From contig JABMLP010000013.1 in assembly GCA_013176395.1 (NCBI GenBank), positions 682,001 through 746,000 of the forward strand: a stretch of 64,000 nucleotides of DNA, in the 5' to 3' direction. The position numbers were made by a program, and so were the translations under genes. The notes under the pieces are model-generated. The model was given only the letters and a program-made list of their open reading frames with translations, was not told where the DNA came from and made no database searches. Position 1 is the stretch's first letter. Every line of letters begins with the position of its first letter. This stretch comes from Venturia oleaginea (taxonomy: Eukaryota; Ascomycota; Dothideomycetes; Venturiales; Venturiaceae). Positions 1 to 11,000 of the stretch are shown here, in pieces.

Positions 1-81
1 GGAAAAGCATATCCATCAGTTAATACTATCATAAGCTTTTGCGTTTCCAGCTGGAATCCAATCTTTCCAATGATCTAAAAA

Positions 82-1831
82 CTACATCTTCTCCCAATCA
101 TTCCCTTGCTCCCAAGCATATGCAACCTGAAGTACCGTGTCCTCCGCCCACCAGTTTCCAACAATCTGCACACCAACAGGTAATTTCGTGCCCGACCCTG
201 CCAAAGGACCTTCTTGAATTTCTAGCAAGCCGATAGGCAAAGTCAAAGCAGGATGGCCGGTTTGGTTGAATTGACACGTGTTGGCAGTGAGTCCTACCTG
301 TGTTGCAATTTGACCTAGAGGGGTGGCATCAGGCTCGGCGTGAGGAGTGGCCAAGTACGGCAAAGTAGGTGTAATCAAAACGTCGTACTTCTTCAGCGCT
401 TCATCGTAGGCTGATCTCAAATTCCGAGAAAGGTTCGTTGCTTTCGCGAGAAGATGAGGGAAGGCTGAAGAAGCGTAGACTCCGTTTAGATATATGTTCT
501 TCGTCCTAAACCCTGGTCAGTATACTTGAATATTGTTAAACGGCGACAGGTACTTACGAAACATAGGCGTCGTCCCAGTTCTCTTGCTTCAGCGGGTACA
601 TCAATGAATTTAGATCTTGCATGGCGTATCCGCGTCTCCCAAACGATCCAGATGTTTTGGCGAGAAAACCGCCTGTCTTGCTGATACCCGTCCAGATAGC
701 AGGTCCTTTTTTGTGAAGAGGAACGCTGACTTCTTCTACCACCGCACCCAAAACCCGGAACTGCTCAGCTGCAGCGAGGAACGTGTTCTTGACCCGTGCA
801 TCAAGCACTGGGCTTGTCAAGGACTCGGATATGATTCCTATACGGATATGGCTGAGGTCCTTTGACTGTGATTGTTTGAGATTTGCAGAGTATCGAGGCA
901 CCGGAAACGGACATGCAAATCGATCATCGATGCCATCAGAACCAGCCAGCACTTCCAGAAGCAAGGCATTATCTGCGACTGTTCGTGTCATTGGACCTAA
1001 ATGATCATTTGTCGGCTCGTTTGAACCACAGCCAGTGTACGGTATCAGCCCAAAAGTAGGTTTGAAGCCCACGATGCCCTGACATGTTATTAGGGGAGAA
1101 AAACTGGACGAATGTTTGCTTGGGACGACTAACACAATTACAAGCAGGTATCCGTACACTACCGCCCTGATCTGCCCCGATAGCAAGGTCTACTTCCCCG
1201 AGTGAGACCAGAACTCCGCACCCTGAAGAGCTACCACCGGCAGAATATCCCTTCGCACGAGGGTTGTCCACTGGCCCTGTTGAGGATGAGTGCGAAGTCG
1301 CTGAGTGGCAAAGCGCCTCGCACGTCGCCTTTCCCGATATCTCACCACCCTCTTGTAAGACTCTTGTTACCACGGTCGCGTCTATTCTCTGTCTGATAAG
1401 CAGGGAACAGACTGCTATCTGAGTTACGAACATACCGGCGTGTAATCTTTGACGAAATTGCTGCCCAGAAGCATGGGCACATCCTTCACACCTATATTGT
1501 CTTTGATGGCGACAGTCTTCTCATATAGTCTCCCAGATTTATTCTCTTCCTCGTCTTTGATACTACATCTCCATGCCCACGCACCATATTTGTTGTCTAA
1601 ACGATCTGGGTAATGGACGTTCTTCCTAGGAAATCTCTTGAGATGGGTCGGCGGCTCCTCATCTGGCATAGCCATAAGTTCTTCCGCAGATTCATGAAAC
1701 ACAGCCAGGAGCTTGCGATAATCTTCTCTTTCCCCATTCTTGATGGTCACGCCTAGCCTTTGGCAAATACCTTCCAGAGTGTCCACCGTGACTGGGTTGC
1801 CATCGCGAGGGGCGACTGAAAATACCGACAT
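82..1831 (-). CDS. Amidase (amidase-signature family)
   Basis: Hydrolyses an amide to an acid plus ammonia; the substrate cannot be read from sequence. Four exons (1831-1436, 1388-1134, 1078-558, 505-82) joined by three GT-AG introns give 531 residues, typical for the family. The Ser-cisSer-Lys catalytic set is visible: Lys in VAIKDNIGV, the cis-Ser in [10 protein letters not shown], and the nucleophile Ser in [12 protein letters not shown]. The second junction restores the conserved step [14 protein letters not shown]. The C-terminal half contains the usual [11 protein letters not shown] and PALTLPIGL segments. It is divergent from the PuuE-like gene at 2165 and shares a roughly 330-bp promoter with it, which suggests co-regulation in nitrogen salvage (inference). 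No signal peptide is seen, so it is probably cytosolic. Confidence 0.9.
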
Positions 1832-2164
1832 TTTTCAAAGGAACTTGACAATCCACGAGTCGATTGAAGAATAACGAGAATGTGCCAGATTGAAGATGGG
1901 GTTCGGATGTTTGCCGCATGGTCTCTTTGACCGGGGTATCGAAAGCCGAAGGCTGTAGATACCGACCTTATTGCGGCTAAGATAACGTGTGGATTTCGGC
2001 CGCCATTGCGGGGCAAGGCTGAGCAGCGATGATTAGTTCCCGACGGGCCATACGTATCGCTTTTTCGAGTTTATCACATCCTGAGATCAGGTTCCGGAGG
2101 CTCACTCCAATTTTCTACAAAATCAAAAAGTTCTTAACTGCATCTGTTGGGATTCCATTCAAAG
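1832..2164. promoter_or_regulatory. Shared intergenic region between divergent amidase and PuuE-like genes
   Basis: A 333-bp gap between two divergent start codons, so both promoters must lie here. I see no clear TATA box and no repeat. The function is inferred only from position. Confidence 0.4.
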
Positions 2165-3398
2165 ATGGTTCACGTTGAGGAGTCCGTACAAATCGCACGA
2201 GACTTTGAAGGTATGTAATGTGGCTATCTCGGCGACTCAAACTTTACTTACTAGTACCAGGCTTTGGCGAGCCATCTCAGGACTGCAAGTGGCCGAACAA
2301 TGCTCGCATCGCTGTCTCTTTTGTTCTAAACTACGAAGAGGGCGGCGAAAGAAGTTACCAGGATGGCGATGGATTTAGGTATGCCAGCAATGATGCAACT
2401 CACAGGCATGAGAACGTTGCTAATAACCCTGTTGTGAACCCTATTTGTGGGAGAAAGGGACCGGTACAGGCAAAATGGAAGGGCGATATGTGAATTCTGA
2501 ACAGGATTTTGAGTATGGGTCAAGAGTGGGGTGTTGGAGAATTGCCAGATTGATGAAGGAGAAGGGCTGGAATATGACTATCTATGCGATCTCGAAGGCT
2601 ATGGAGAGAAATCCTAAATTTGCGCAGGCTTGTGTGAGGGAAGGTCATGAAATTGCTGCGCATGGTAATTTTGACATCACACGTTCAAGCGTTCACTAAT
2701 CGTTGTTGTAGGACTTCGCTGGCTCGAGTTCTGGAATCATGGACTCGAAGAAGATAAGAAATATATCAAGGATTCGTTCCTAGACCTGAAGAGGACAACA
2801 GGCGAAATGCCTGTGGGTTTCTACTTTGGGCGTGGAACTCCCAATACGCATTATCTGGTACCCATTGTATTGAAGGAGATAGGTCTTCCTTTGCTGTATT
2901 CTTCTGAGTGCTACAACGACGATGTAAGTGATGCAATCGACATTTCCGAGCTCCAGGCTGACCAAAGCAGGTGCCATACTGGGTCGATCTACCCTGGGAA
3001 AAGGACCTGCCCATCGCAGAGCGAGAAGGAATGCTGATGGTCCCCTACAATTACGACTGCAACGATGGCAAACATCTCATGTCACAAGGTTTTTCGAGCG
3101 CGGCCGGCCAGTCGTATGAAAGCTACCTAAAGGTGCTGTCTGTTATCCTCTCATTTGGAGAAGTGCACTAATGATTTGACAGAGTACGTTCGATATGCTC
3201 TACCGTGAAGGGGGGAAGATGATGAATATTCCTATGCATTCGAGGATTGTTGGTAAGGCTGGGAGAGCTGAGGCTTTGCGCAACTTCATGAATTACATTA
3301 GTGAGAAGGAGGGGGTTTGGGTGACCACCAGAAGGGACATTGCTAAGCATTATCGGGAGACCTTTCCATATGAACCTCAAGACGGAAATACAACATGA
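2165..3398 (+). CDS. PuuE-like polysaccharide deacetylase / allantoinase-family hydrolase
   Basis: Metal-dependent NodB-fold hydrolase related to PuuE allantoinase and cyclic-amide hydrolases. Recognisable blocks are FVLNYEEGGE near the N-terminus, EYGSRVG, REGHEIAAHG (metal-site His), GFYFGRGTPN, VPYWVDLPW, YNYDCND and NIPMHSRIVGK near the C-terminus. Exons 2165-2210, 2261-2378, 2435-2664, 2712-2923, 2971-3132 and 3183-3398 give 327 residues with every phase consistent. Intron 2 (2379-2434) ends in TG rather than AG, yet this is the junction that restores the family sequence around GDGF|SEPYLWEKG. Either a rare GT-TG intron is used, or the 3' splice site is mutated, or there is a sequence error. 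It lies between the amidase and an amino-acid permease, which fits a small-amide or nitrogen salvage role (inference). Confidence 0.85.
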
Positions 3399-4028
3399 TT
3401 TCGTAGGACGAGGATGACTACACGTTAATCCACCCTGCTTCGGTATTCAACATTTCTCTAGATCTGCCTTACAAATACTTCCCGCAATACAATTCTACAC
3501 ACCTTCCAATGTTTCTCTTTGGTGCTTACAAGACTCCAACCAGAGTCACTGTCATAAATCATGTAAGAACATTCGCTAAATTCAACTCACGAACTTAACT
3601 ACCCGACAAGACATATCTCAGTCGGAAACATGCACCCGATTGCCCACTGCTGTGCCGCCGCACTGCCAACCTCTGGATTCCAAGACCAAATCGAGAACGA
3701 TTACCTTTCGTGCTTACAATCCATTCAGCCAATAATCCATAATCCTGGTTTTCGGTCAACCCATCGTTATCTCGCCATGACAATTGGCAATCCCGTTGTT
3801 ATCCTTGTTTAGGATCGACAACCTCCATCGGCTATGCGCAGGCTGCGATAAGAAAAGCACACTAAAACTGTGCAGTTTAAGGTACATCAGCGTGTGGGAA
3901 CTGACGTTGTCTCATCCTTTTAGAGAAACAGTTGTTCTCGACCTTGGACGTCTCGATCCTGATCGTTTAGTTGCTGCTAGGCTGAAGCCTTATTCATACT
4001 CTGTTGAGTTTCGCGCGATCGATTCCAA
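3399..4028. other. Intergenic, 3' of PuuE-like gene and 5' of permease
   Basis: About 630 bases. No convincing coding frame, repeat or RNA gene was seen. It should hold the terminator of the upstream gene and the promoter of the permease. Confidence 0.5.
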
Positions 4029-5928
4029 ATGTCTAACGAAAAGAAAGTCCTCCAGGTCAAAGAACCTCGCCGATCCAGTGACGCCGTGGGAGATGTGGAA
4101 GAGATAGGTTTGGATTCAAGGGATGACTTTGAGGTTTTCAAGAAGGGCGAAGGCGTGGATTTTCGACTGGTATCATGGCCTCGAGCTTCTGTAATTTTTT
4201 TGAAGAGTCTGTTTCATCTTGGAAGCTCTTGGGAATCATACTGATCGAATTGCGCAGTCATCTTCGCTACGGGTGTGTTGAGTATACCTGGTGCCATGTA
4301 CGGCCTTGGAGCCATTGGAGGCTCGCTTTCAGTCGTTGGTTGGGGGGCGTTGAATACTTGTGAGTCTCATGTTTGGTTTCAGATATTGGGATGCAAAAGC
4401 TGATCCATTCAGACACGGCAATTCTTCAAGGCAATTTCCGCAATCGACATGCACACTGTCACAGTATCGCTGGTAAGCCATTTCTCACCCTCCAAGTCTG
4501 GATATGTACTCATTTTACTTTCAGATATGGCTGGTGCTGCCGGCGGCGGTGTCATAGGTCGAGAGATAGTCGGCTTGCTTTTCATCGCCGCATACGTGCT
4601 TTGCACAGGATCGGGTATCATTGGTGTATCCATTGCTCTTAATGCTCTTTCAACCCATGCTGCATGTACGGTTTGGTGGTCGTTAATTGCTACCATTGTG
4701 ATCATAGTGGCGGCTAGTGTGCGCAAATTCCAGAAGATTGGCTGGTTGTCAGTATGTCTTCCAGAGATTTGAGGTTGAGCTAACAGGTTCTAGGACTTGG
4801 GCGGGATTCATCTCGATATATGTGGCTGTGTTTATTGTTGTTATCGGTCAGTCTTACCTCCATTTTTTGAAAACTCATATCAGGTCACGAAGCAAAAGAT
4901 TATTTCCTGCCCGATCATGTTGTGGAGGAAAAAAACGAGCTGAATTTCTGACATACCGAAGGCGTAACCACGCGCGACCGCCCAGCCCTCGCTCCCCAAT
5001 CCGGCGACTTCGACCTGGGCTACCATGCAATTGCCTACCCAACCTTCGCTGCCGGAATGGTCGCCTCATCAACCATCTTCGTGTCTTCAGCGGGGACCAG
5101 TGCTTTCCTACCAGTGATTAGCGAGATGAGAAATCCTCTCCAGTATAACAAGGCTGTTTACACATGTATGGCTGTTGTGCAAGCCTCATACTTGACGTTT
5201 AGTTTGGTGGTGTATAAATGGTGTGGGAAGTGGGTTGCTAATCCTTCGCTTGGGTCCGCGGGTGAGACTGTTAAGAAGGTTGCGTTTGGGATTGGATTGA
5301 TTGGTATTATCGTTTCCGCTTGTTTGTATTTGGTATGTTTGTTGGCTCTGATTCTGTAGGTTTCTCTGCTAACAAATTATTGAAGCACGTCGCATCCAAA
5401 TATGTCTTTGTCCGGATCCTTCGGAACTCGAAGCATCTTCAACAGGTTTTTTAAGCCCACAGTTTATCAACAGGTATACATGCTAATATACCAAAGAACA
5501 CGATGGTACATTGGGTTACTTGGATCTCATGCACCACCATCCTCGGAGCTCTTGCCTTCATACTTGCCGAAGCGATTCCAATCTTCAGCTTCATAATCGC
5601 CTTGACTGGCTCACTATGTTTTGCTCCGATCTCCATTGTAAGCCCGTCTTCATCCCATTTCCCTCCCACATTCTTGAAATGTAGACTAATATGCCGAACT
5701 CAACAGGCATTGCCAGGCTGGCTCTGGCTATACGATCACATGGACTACTGGAAAGGTGGAATTGTGAAAAAGGTTCAGTTCCTGTTCCACTGGTTCCTGA
5801 TGGTTCTAGGAGCATTCTTTCTGGTCGGCGGTACTTATGGGGTTATCAATCAGATCATTCTGGCTTATGCGAATGGTGAGATTGGAGGGGCTTTCTCGTG
5901 TCTGGATAATGCGAACACGACGGCTTAG
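4029..5928 (+). CDS. mtr-like: Neutral amino-acid permease, MTR-like (Aa_trans family)
   Basis: Plasma-membrane symporter of the AAAP family resembling the Neurospora neutral amino-acid permease MTR. Nine exons (4029-4206, 4258-4359, 4413-4472, 4525-4747, 4794-4846, 4962-5332, 5386-5445, 5497-5637, 5707-5928) give 469 residues in one frame. An N-terminal hydrophilic tail (about 60 residues) is followed by about 11 hydrophobic segments, including ATGVLSIPGAMYGLG, FIAAYVLCTGSGIIGVS, AGTSAFLPVISEM, AEAIPIFSFIIALTGSLCF and LPGWLWLYDH, all typical of this family. Intron 5 is the longest (115 nt). Downstream of the PuuE-like hydrolase on the same strand, it may import substrate for the neighbouring catabolic enzymes (inference). 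Confidence 0.92.
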
Positions 5929-6518
5929 TGTGTAGTATAGCAAGTTTTGCAATGAGTGTGGCATACCGAATAAGCGATCTAGTTAGTTCGGCTTAGTTGA
6001 TTGATTGATTGATTGATTTTATCCTACTCGGTTGCAGCCGCTTAATCAGGCAGCTATGTCCGGTTAGGAGGACTTCATCAGACAGCCGACACGTGATAGA
6101 TTACATAATCCACCGCGCCCCACTTCGCCCCGTTCACTGAAACAAGACCAGCTGTCCCCTCCGTCCTCCCTCTTTTCCCTTAACCAGTATCTCCAAATGC
6201 CCGCTGGCTCTTGTAGATACTGGGTATTCTGCTAGTATATCTGTGCTATGTAGACTCAAGAGGCAATGCCTCGTGTTTCGCTATCCTTCTACCTACAGTC
6301 TCCCTCTAATGCTCAGCTTTGTCTATCTGTTTCGCCTTATCCCTCAAGGCCAATGGGTTCCCTAAGTATGTTTCTGCTTGTGAAAGTTGCCTTGCACCAG
6401 ATTCCTATGCGGCGGTGTATTTGGTTGTGTGATGCTGGAGACAATAGTAACCATCGTAGTCGTGATTTCGCTGCTTGGGTGTGATACTCCGGGTATGCCC
6501 GTGGACGAGGCTGTCTGG
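5929..6518. other. Intergenic with a short GATT tract
   Basis: Holds a short (TTGA)n/(GATT)n microsatellite near 5998-6017. No supported gene. The following 700 bases are the nested duplication listed separately. Confidence 0.5.
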
Positions 6519-7230
6519 TAGCTGCCGTATTGTATGGCGCCGATCGTGCTATAGACCTGCCGTCTTATAGTCGGAGCCTACCTGCTGCTAGTCGCTCTCC
6601 CTACTTGCTATATCGCGCTCCTACTCTTGCCAATGCCATAACTGGGACGCAACAGTCTGGGGAGAGGCTCAAGGCTACGTCTGCTGGCTTGTAGGGAGGG
6701 GATTTGCCGCCAATAAGCTCCTTCTATACGTCCTTACTGCTTACTGTGTTGCGCACCTACTCTTGCCAATGCCATAACTGGGACGCAACAGTTTGGGGAG
6801 AGGCTCAAGGCTCTGAACATCAGCTTGCAGCAGGACGGTTTGCGGAGACGATAGTAGATGAGGTTCTCTAGCAGCTGCCGTATCGTGTCGCACCGATTGT
6901 GTTGTAGACCTGTCGTCTTATAGTCGGAGCCTATCTGCTGCTAGTCGCTCTCCCTGCTTGCTATATCGCGCACCTACTCTTGCCAATGCCATAACTGGGA
7001 CGCAACAGTCTGGGGAGAGGCTCAAGGCTACGTCTGCTAGCTTACAGGGAGGGGATTTGCCGCCAATAGGCTCCTTCTATGCGTCCTTACTACTTACTGT
7101 GTCGCGCACCTACTCTTGCCAATGCCATAACTGGGAGGCAACAGTTTGGGGAGAGGCTCAAGGCTTTGGGCAACAGCTTGTAGCAGGACGGTTTGCCAAG
7201 ACGTTGGGAGAGGTTGTCTAGTCGTTGCAG
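6519..7230. repeat. Nested tandem duplication, unit about 353 bp with internal sub-repeats
   Basis: Two imperfect copies start near 6519 and 6871. Each holds two copies of a sub-repeat beginning CTACTCTTGCCAATGCCATA, at roughly 6620, 6757, 6973 and 7111. The sub-repeat continues through ACTGGGACGCAACAGT and GGGGAGAGGCTCAAGGCT. The copies differ by scattered substitutions, so the duplication is not recent. No open reading frame runs through it on either strand, and I see no transposase motif. It could be a decayed element or a local minisatellite expansion. Confidence 0.75.
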
Positions 7231-8046
7231 TGGTGTGTGGTGCCGATTGTTGCGCACCGGGCGTCTGGTGTTTGAGTTGTGTTGAAGGTATTGCCGTTCT
7301 AGCAGTGACTCGTCGACTCGGAGCGTTGCAGTGTCATCTGGGGTGATGGACTAGCCGGGAGATAGTGACTAGATGGTTGCTGTTGTCTTTGGTGGACGCA
7401 TCGTTCGTGTAGCTTGCTCATGTATTCGTCTGCTTGCTCTGCCGTGGCCGCGACGGCGACTCTAGAGATATCTCATCGACGCTGAGGGACGCGCGATGGC
7501 CTCTAGAGGCCGGAGCGGCCACTGGCAGAGGTGTTTTGATGATCTTTAGATGATACTTCTGTAAATTCCAAAAATTGAGTTCTCGCTGTGTGTGCTGTTT
7601 TTTCTTCGTTCGGCTTAGTATTCGTTGAGAATCTTTGGACATGTTTTCAGCCTTGTCTCGTGACATGAGCCGGTCCGAGTGTACTTTAGCGACGCGTACG
7701 CGATTGGATCGTTACCGACTTACGACACAACGCCATCATGAGCGCATTACATTGCACGCGAGGAGACCTTATCCGATAGCCTGCGCAGCACATGTCACAT
7801 CCCAGTAATCGGAAGATGGTTGCGGGTGCTTGCTGCCGTCCTGCCATGCCACGAGGGACGATATGGTTGTCACATCTCACTGGTCAATGGCATAGGAACT
7901 CGGGATGGAGATACTGGAGCTAATGTAAGCAATTCTGGTCATACTGGGGTAGCTTTGCAGCCTCGTCAACTTTCAAGAGTCTGCATTGTGGCATTTTGGC
8001 TCGAGCTAATCCATTGATCCATCAAGCCATTGAATTCTGCATCACC
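7231..8046. other. Intergenic upstream of the hydantoinase gene
   Basis: About 800 bases with no supported gene. Short open frames exist but have no recognisable sequence. The promoter of the gene starting at 8047 must lie in its 3' part. Confidence 0.45.
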
Positions 8047-11000
8047 ATGGCTCCTCCAGGCTACAGATTGGGGACTGACGTTGGTGGTACTTTCACTGAT
8101 GTTCTAGTATTTACACCCGAAGGAGAGACTGTAAGGGCCAAGGTCCTTACCAACACGACCGATCAATCAATTGGAGTCCAAGAGGGTATAGCGAAGGTTA
8201 GGGACATTCTTAAAGACAAGTATGGGTGGTCGGGCAAGTTCGATTACATTCATCAGTATGTATATCTTTAGCCCATACTTTAATCCAGAAGCTGATTCAC
8301 TTACAGTGGAACCACCACCGGTACCAACGCCATCTTGGAAGGGAAGGGCGCAAAGACAGGTCTGATTGTCACCGCTGGACACAAGGACATTTTGACCGTT
8401 CGGAGAAGCCAGATTCCAGGAGGACTAACCTGAGCCAATCGTGCCTTTGGAAAGAACCGTCGAGGCCACTGAGAGGATACAAATAAACGGAGAGATATTC
8501 AAACCACTGGATGAGAATATTTTTCGGGATAGTCTGGCAGATTTAAAGCGGCAGAAACCCGAGGCAATTGCCGTCAGTTTGCTCAATTCTTTTAGCAACA
8601 AAGAGCATGAGAACACCATAAAACGTATTCTACAAGAGGAGTTTGGAGACGAGGTCGAAATTGTGACTTCATCCGAAGTCCTTCCTGAGATTCAAGAATA
8701 TGAGAGAACAGTAACAACGACTGCGAATGCGATTGTGAAGCCAATCGTCAAACGCTACATGAAGAATCTCAAAGAATCGCTTTCGAAAGATACCGACACC
8801 TTGCGAATCTTGAAGTCCGATGGGGATCTGACGTCTGTTGACATTGCCGGTCAAAGGCCTGTTGATCTGCTTCTCAGTGGTCCAGCTGGCGGCGTCAAGG
8901 CAGTCTCCCACCTTGTTGCCAAAAACACTCCGTTCAAGAACCTCCTCACGATTGATATGGGAGGCACGAGTACAGATTGTGCTTTACTTTCTGGCTCTGA
9001 AGTGCTGCTCAGGCGAGAGACCAATGTCCGTTCTTTGACAGTCAAGGCGCCATCGGTAGACGTGGGTTTTCCATCGCTCAGCTGAACCCCATTGTACTAA
9101 TGCCGCGAGCAGGTCAAGACTGTTGGTGCTGGTGGCGGCTCAAGAGCCATGTTCAATGATTTCTCTAAACAACTTCGGGTCGGTCCAGAATCCGCGGGAG
9201 CGAGACCAGGACCAGCAGCCTACGGCAAAGGGGGTGCTCAGGCAACTGTAACTGACGCAAATCTATACCTTGGCTATCTACCTTCCGAACTGCTTGGAGG
9301 TGCATTCAGATTGGATGTTGCAGCGGCTACAACAGCTGTCGAGACTATCGCAAAGCAGATTGGCATGGATGCTCAACAGGCTGCTGAGGGCATCATCGAT
9401 CTTGTTAACGAGACTATGAATGGGGCCTTGAGACTCGTCTCTGTCGAACAAGGTTTTGACCCCGCCGACTTTGCTCTTTGTGCTTTTGGTGGCGCAGGGC
9501 CACTTCATGCAAATGCACTTGGGTATGTTTACACTTTGATTACCTGTTGTCACAAAGTTTTTACGCACCGTCCGGCCTAGTTCATGTCTTGATATGAAGA
9601 GCTCTAAGAGTGCCGGCAGTTTCTTACTAAACTATCTGGCTATCAGTCTCGACTTCGAGATTACAGAATGATCTCAAAGATTTGGCAGTTCATGCGCTAC
9701 ATGCTTCATTCTTCATCCTTCGTCCATTGAGATCATACACTAATGCCGGCTCAGCTCGCTTCTTCGTTGCTGGCCTGTAATCGTTCCTCCTTCTCCAGGT
9801 ATCCTGTGTGCTCAAGGAGATGCTACCACAAAGATGTCCCATGAACAGAGTTGCACATGGATCAAAGTCTGGTCAGATATCAAACCAGAAGACTTATGCG
9901 CAGCTCTGGAAGAACTCAAGCGAGGCTGCTTGAAAACAGTGACTGAGGCTCTGAATGATGTGGATGCCACGTTCCGGACGGTGTATTCGAGCGATATGAG
10001 GTACAAAGGTCAGGCGATGACTTTGACGGTCGACTTTACCGAAGAAGATATCAACGACGCCACTGCTTTGCTGACTGTTCTCCGATCCAAATTCACCGAA
10101 ATGCACGATAAGCAATTTGGGTTCTCGCTTGCAAATGCAGAGCTGGAGACTATGCGTCTTCGCGTCAAGACTACCGATGCATCTGAGGAGGTCGATATCA
10201 AGACCATCGAAGAGGCTGCCGATAGCACGCCCCCGGATAGCGCCATCATCATGAAGCAGATGATCGCCTATAAGGGCGAGAAGGTTGAAGCAACGTTCTG
10301 GGATCGAAGCAAAATCTCAAAGAGTGGATACAAGATTCCAGGGCCAGCTGTCATCACAGAGATGGACTCTAACACGTTGATTTTGCCAGGTTATGTTGGT
10401 GAAATTGATTCTATAGGTAAGTTCGTAACTTGCATTCCATGGAGGATTTACTAAACAATTTAGGCAATATCCTCATCTGGCCAGCTGAGAAAGCAACGAA
10501 GGAAGAAGTTGTTCACACTCCCAAGTCAGCTCGGCAGCTTGTTAAGGACTCCCCGCTGATCTCAACATTGATTTCGTCCGCTCTTGGATCAATTCGGCGG
10601 GAAATGGACACATTAATGCTGCGTTGCGCGATGTCTCCGGCAATTCGAGAACAACAAGACGAGTTTAACGTTATCACCAACACTCGGGGTCAGATGCTTG
10701 TTGGTCAATTCGGCAGTTTCATCACCCAGTTCCTAGAAATATGGAAAGGGACGATAGAAGAAGGTGAATAAACACTCTCCTTTCCTTTCGAATGATCTAA
10801 CGCAGAACAAAGGCGATGTTTTTGTGACAAACGATGTCTATCAGATTGACGGCGCGGTGTCTCATCTGAACGACGTAATAGTACTATTGCCAATATTCTA
10901 CAATCAAGATTTGATCGGTTGGGTATGTAAAACCAAGAAGGGAACTGATTCAGTGCTGATTGTTCCAGGCCGCCAACTTCGGACATTTGACCGATGTTCA

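Noticed and set aside
8398..8434. Short intron repairing the HyuA frame
   Set aside because: 37 nt is below the usual minimum, the donor GTTCGG is poor and the conserved RRSQIPGGL would be lost.
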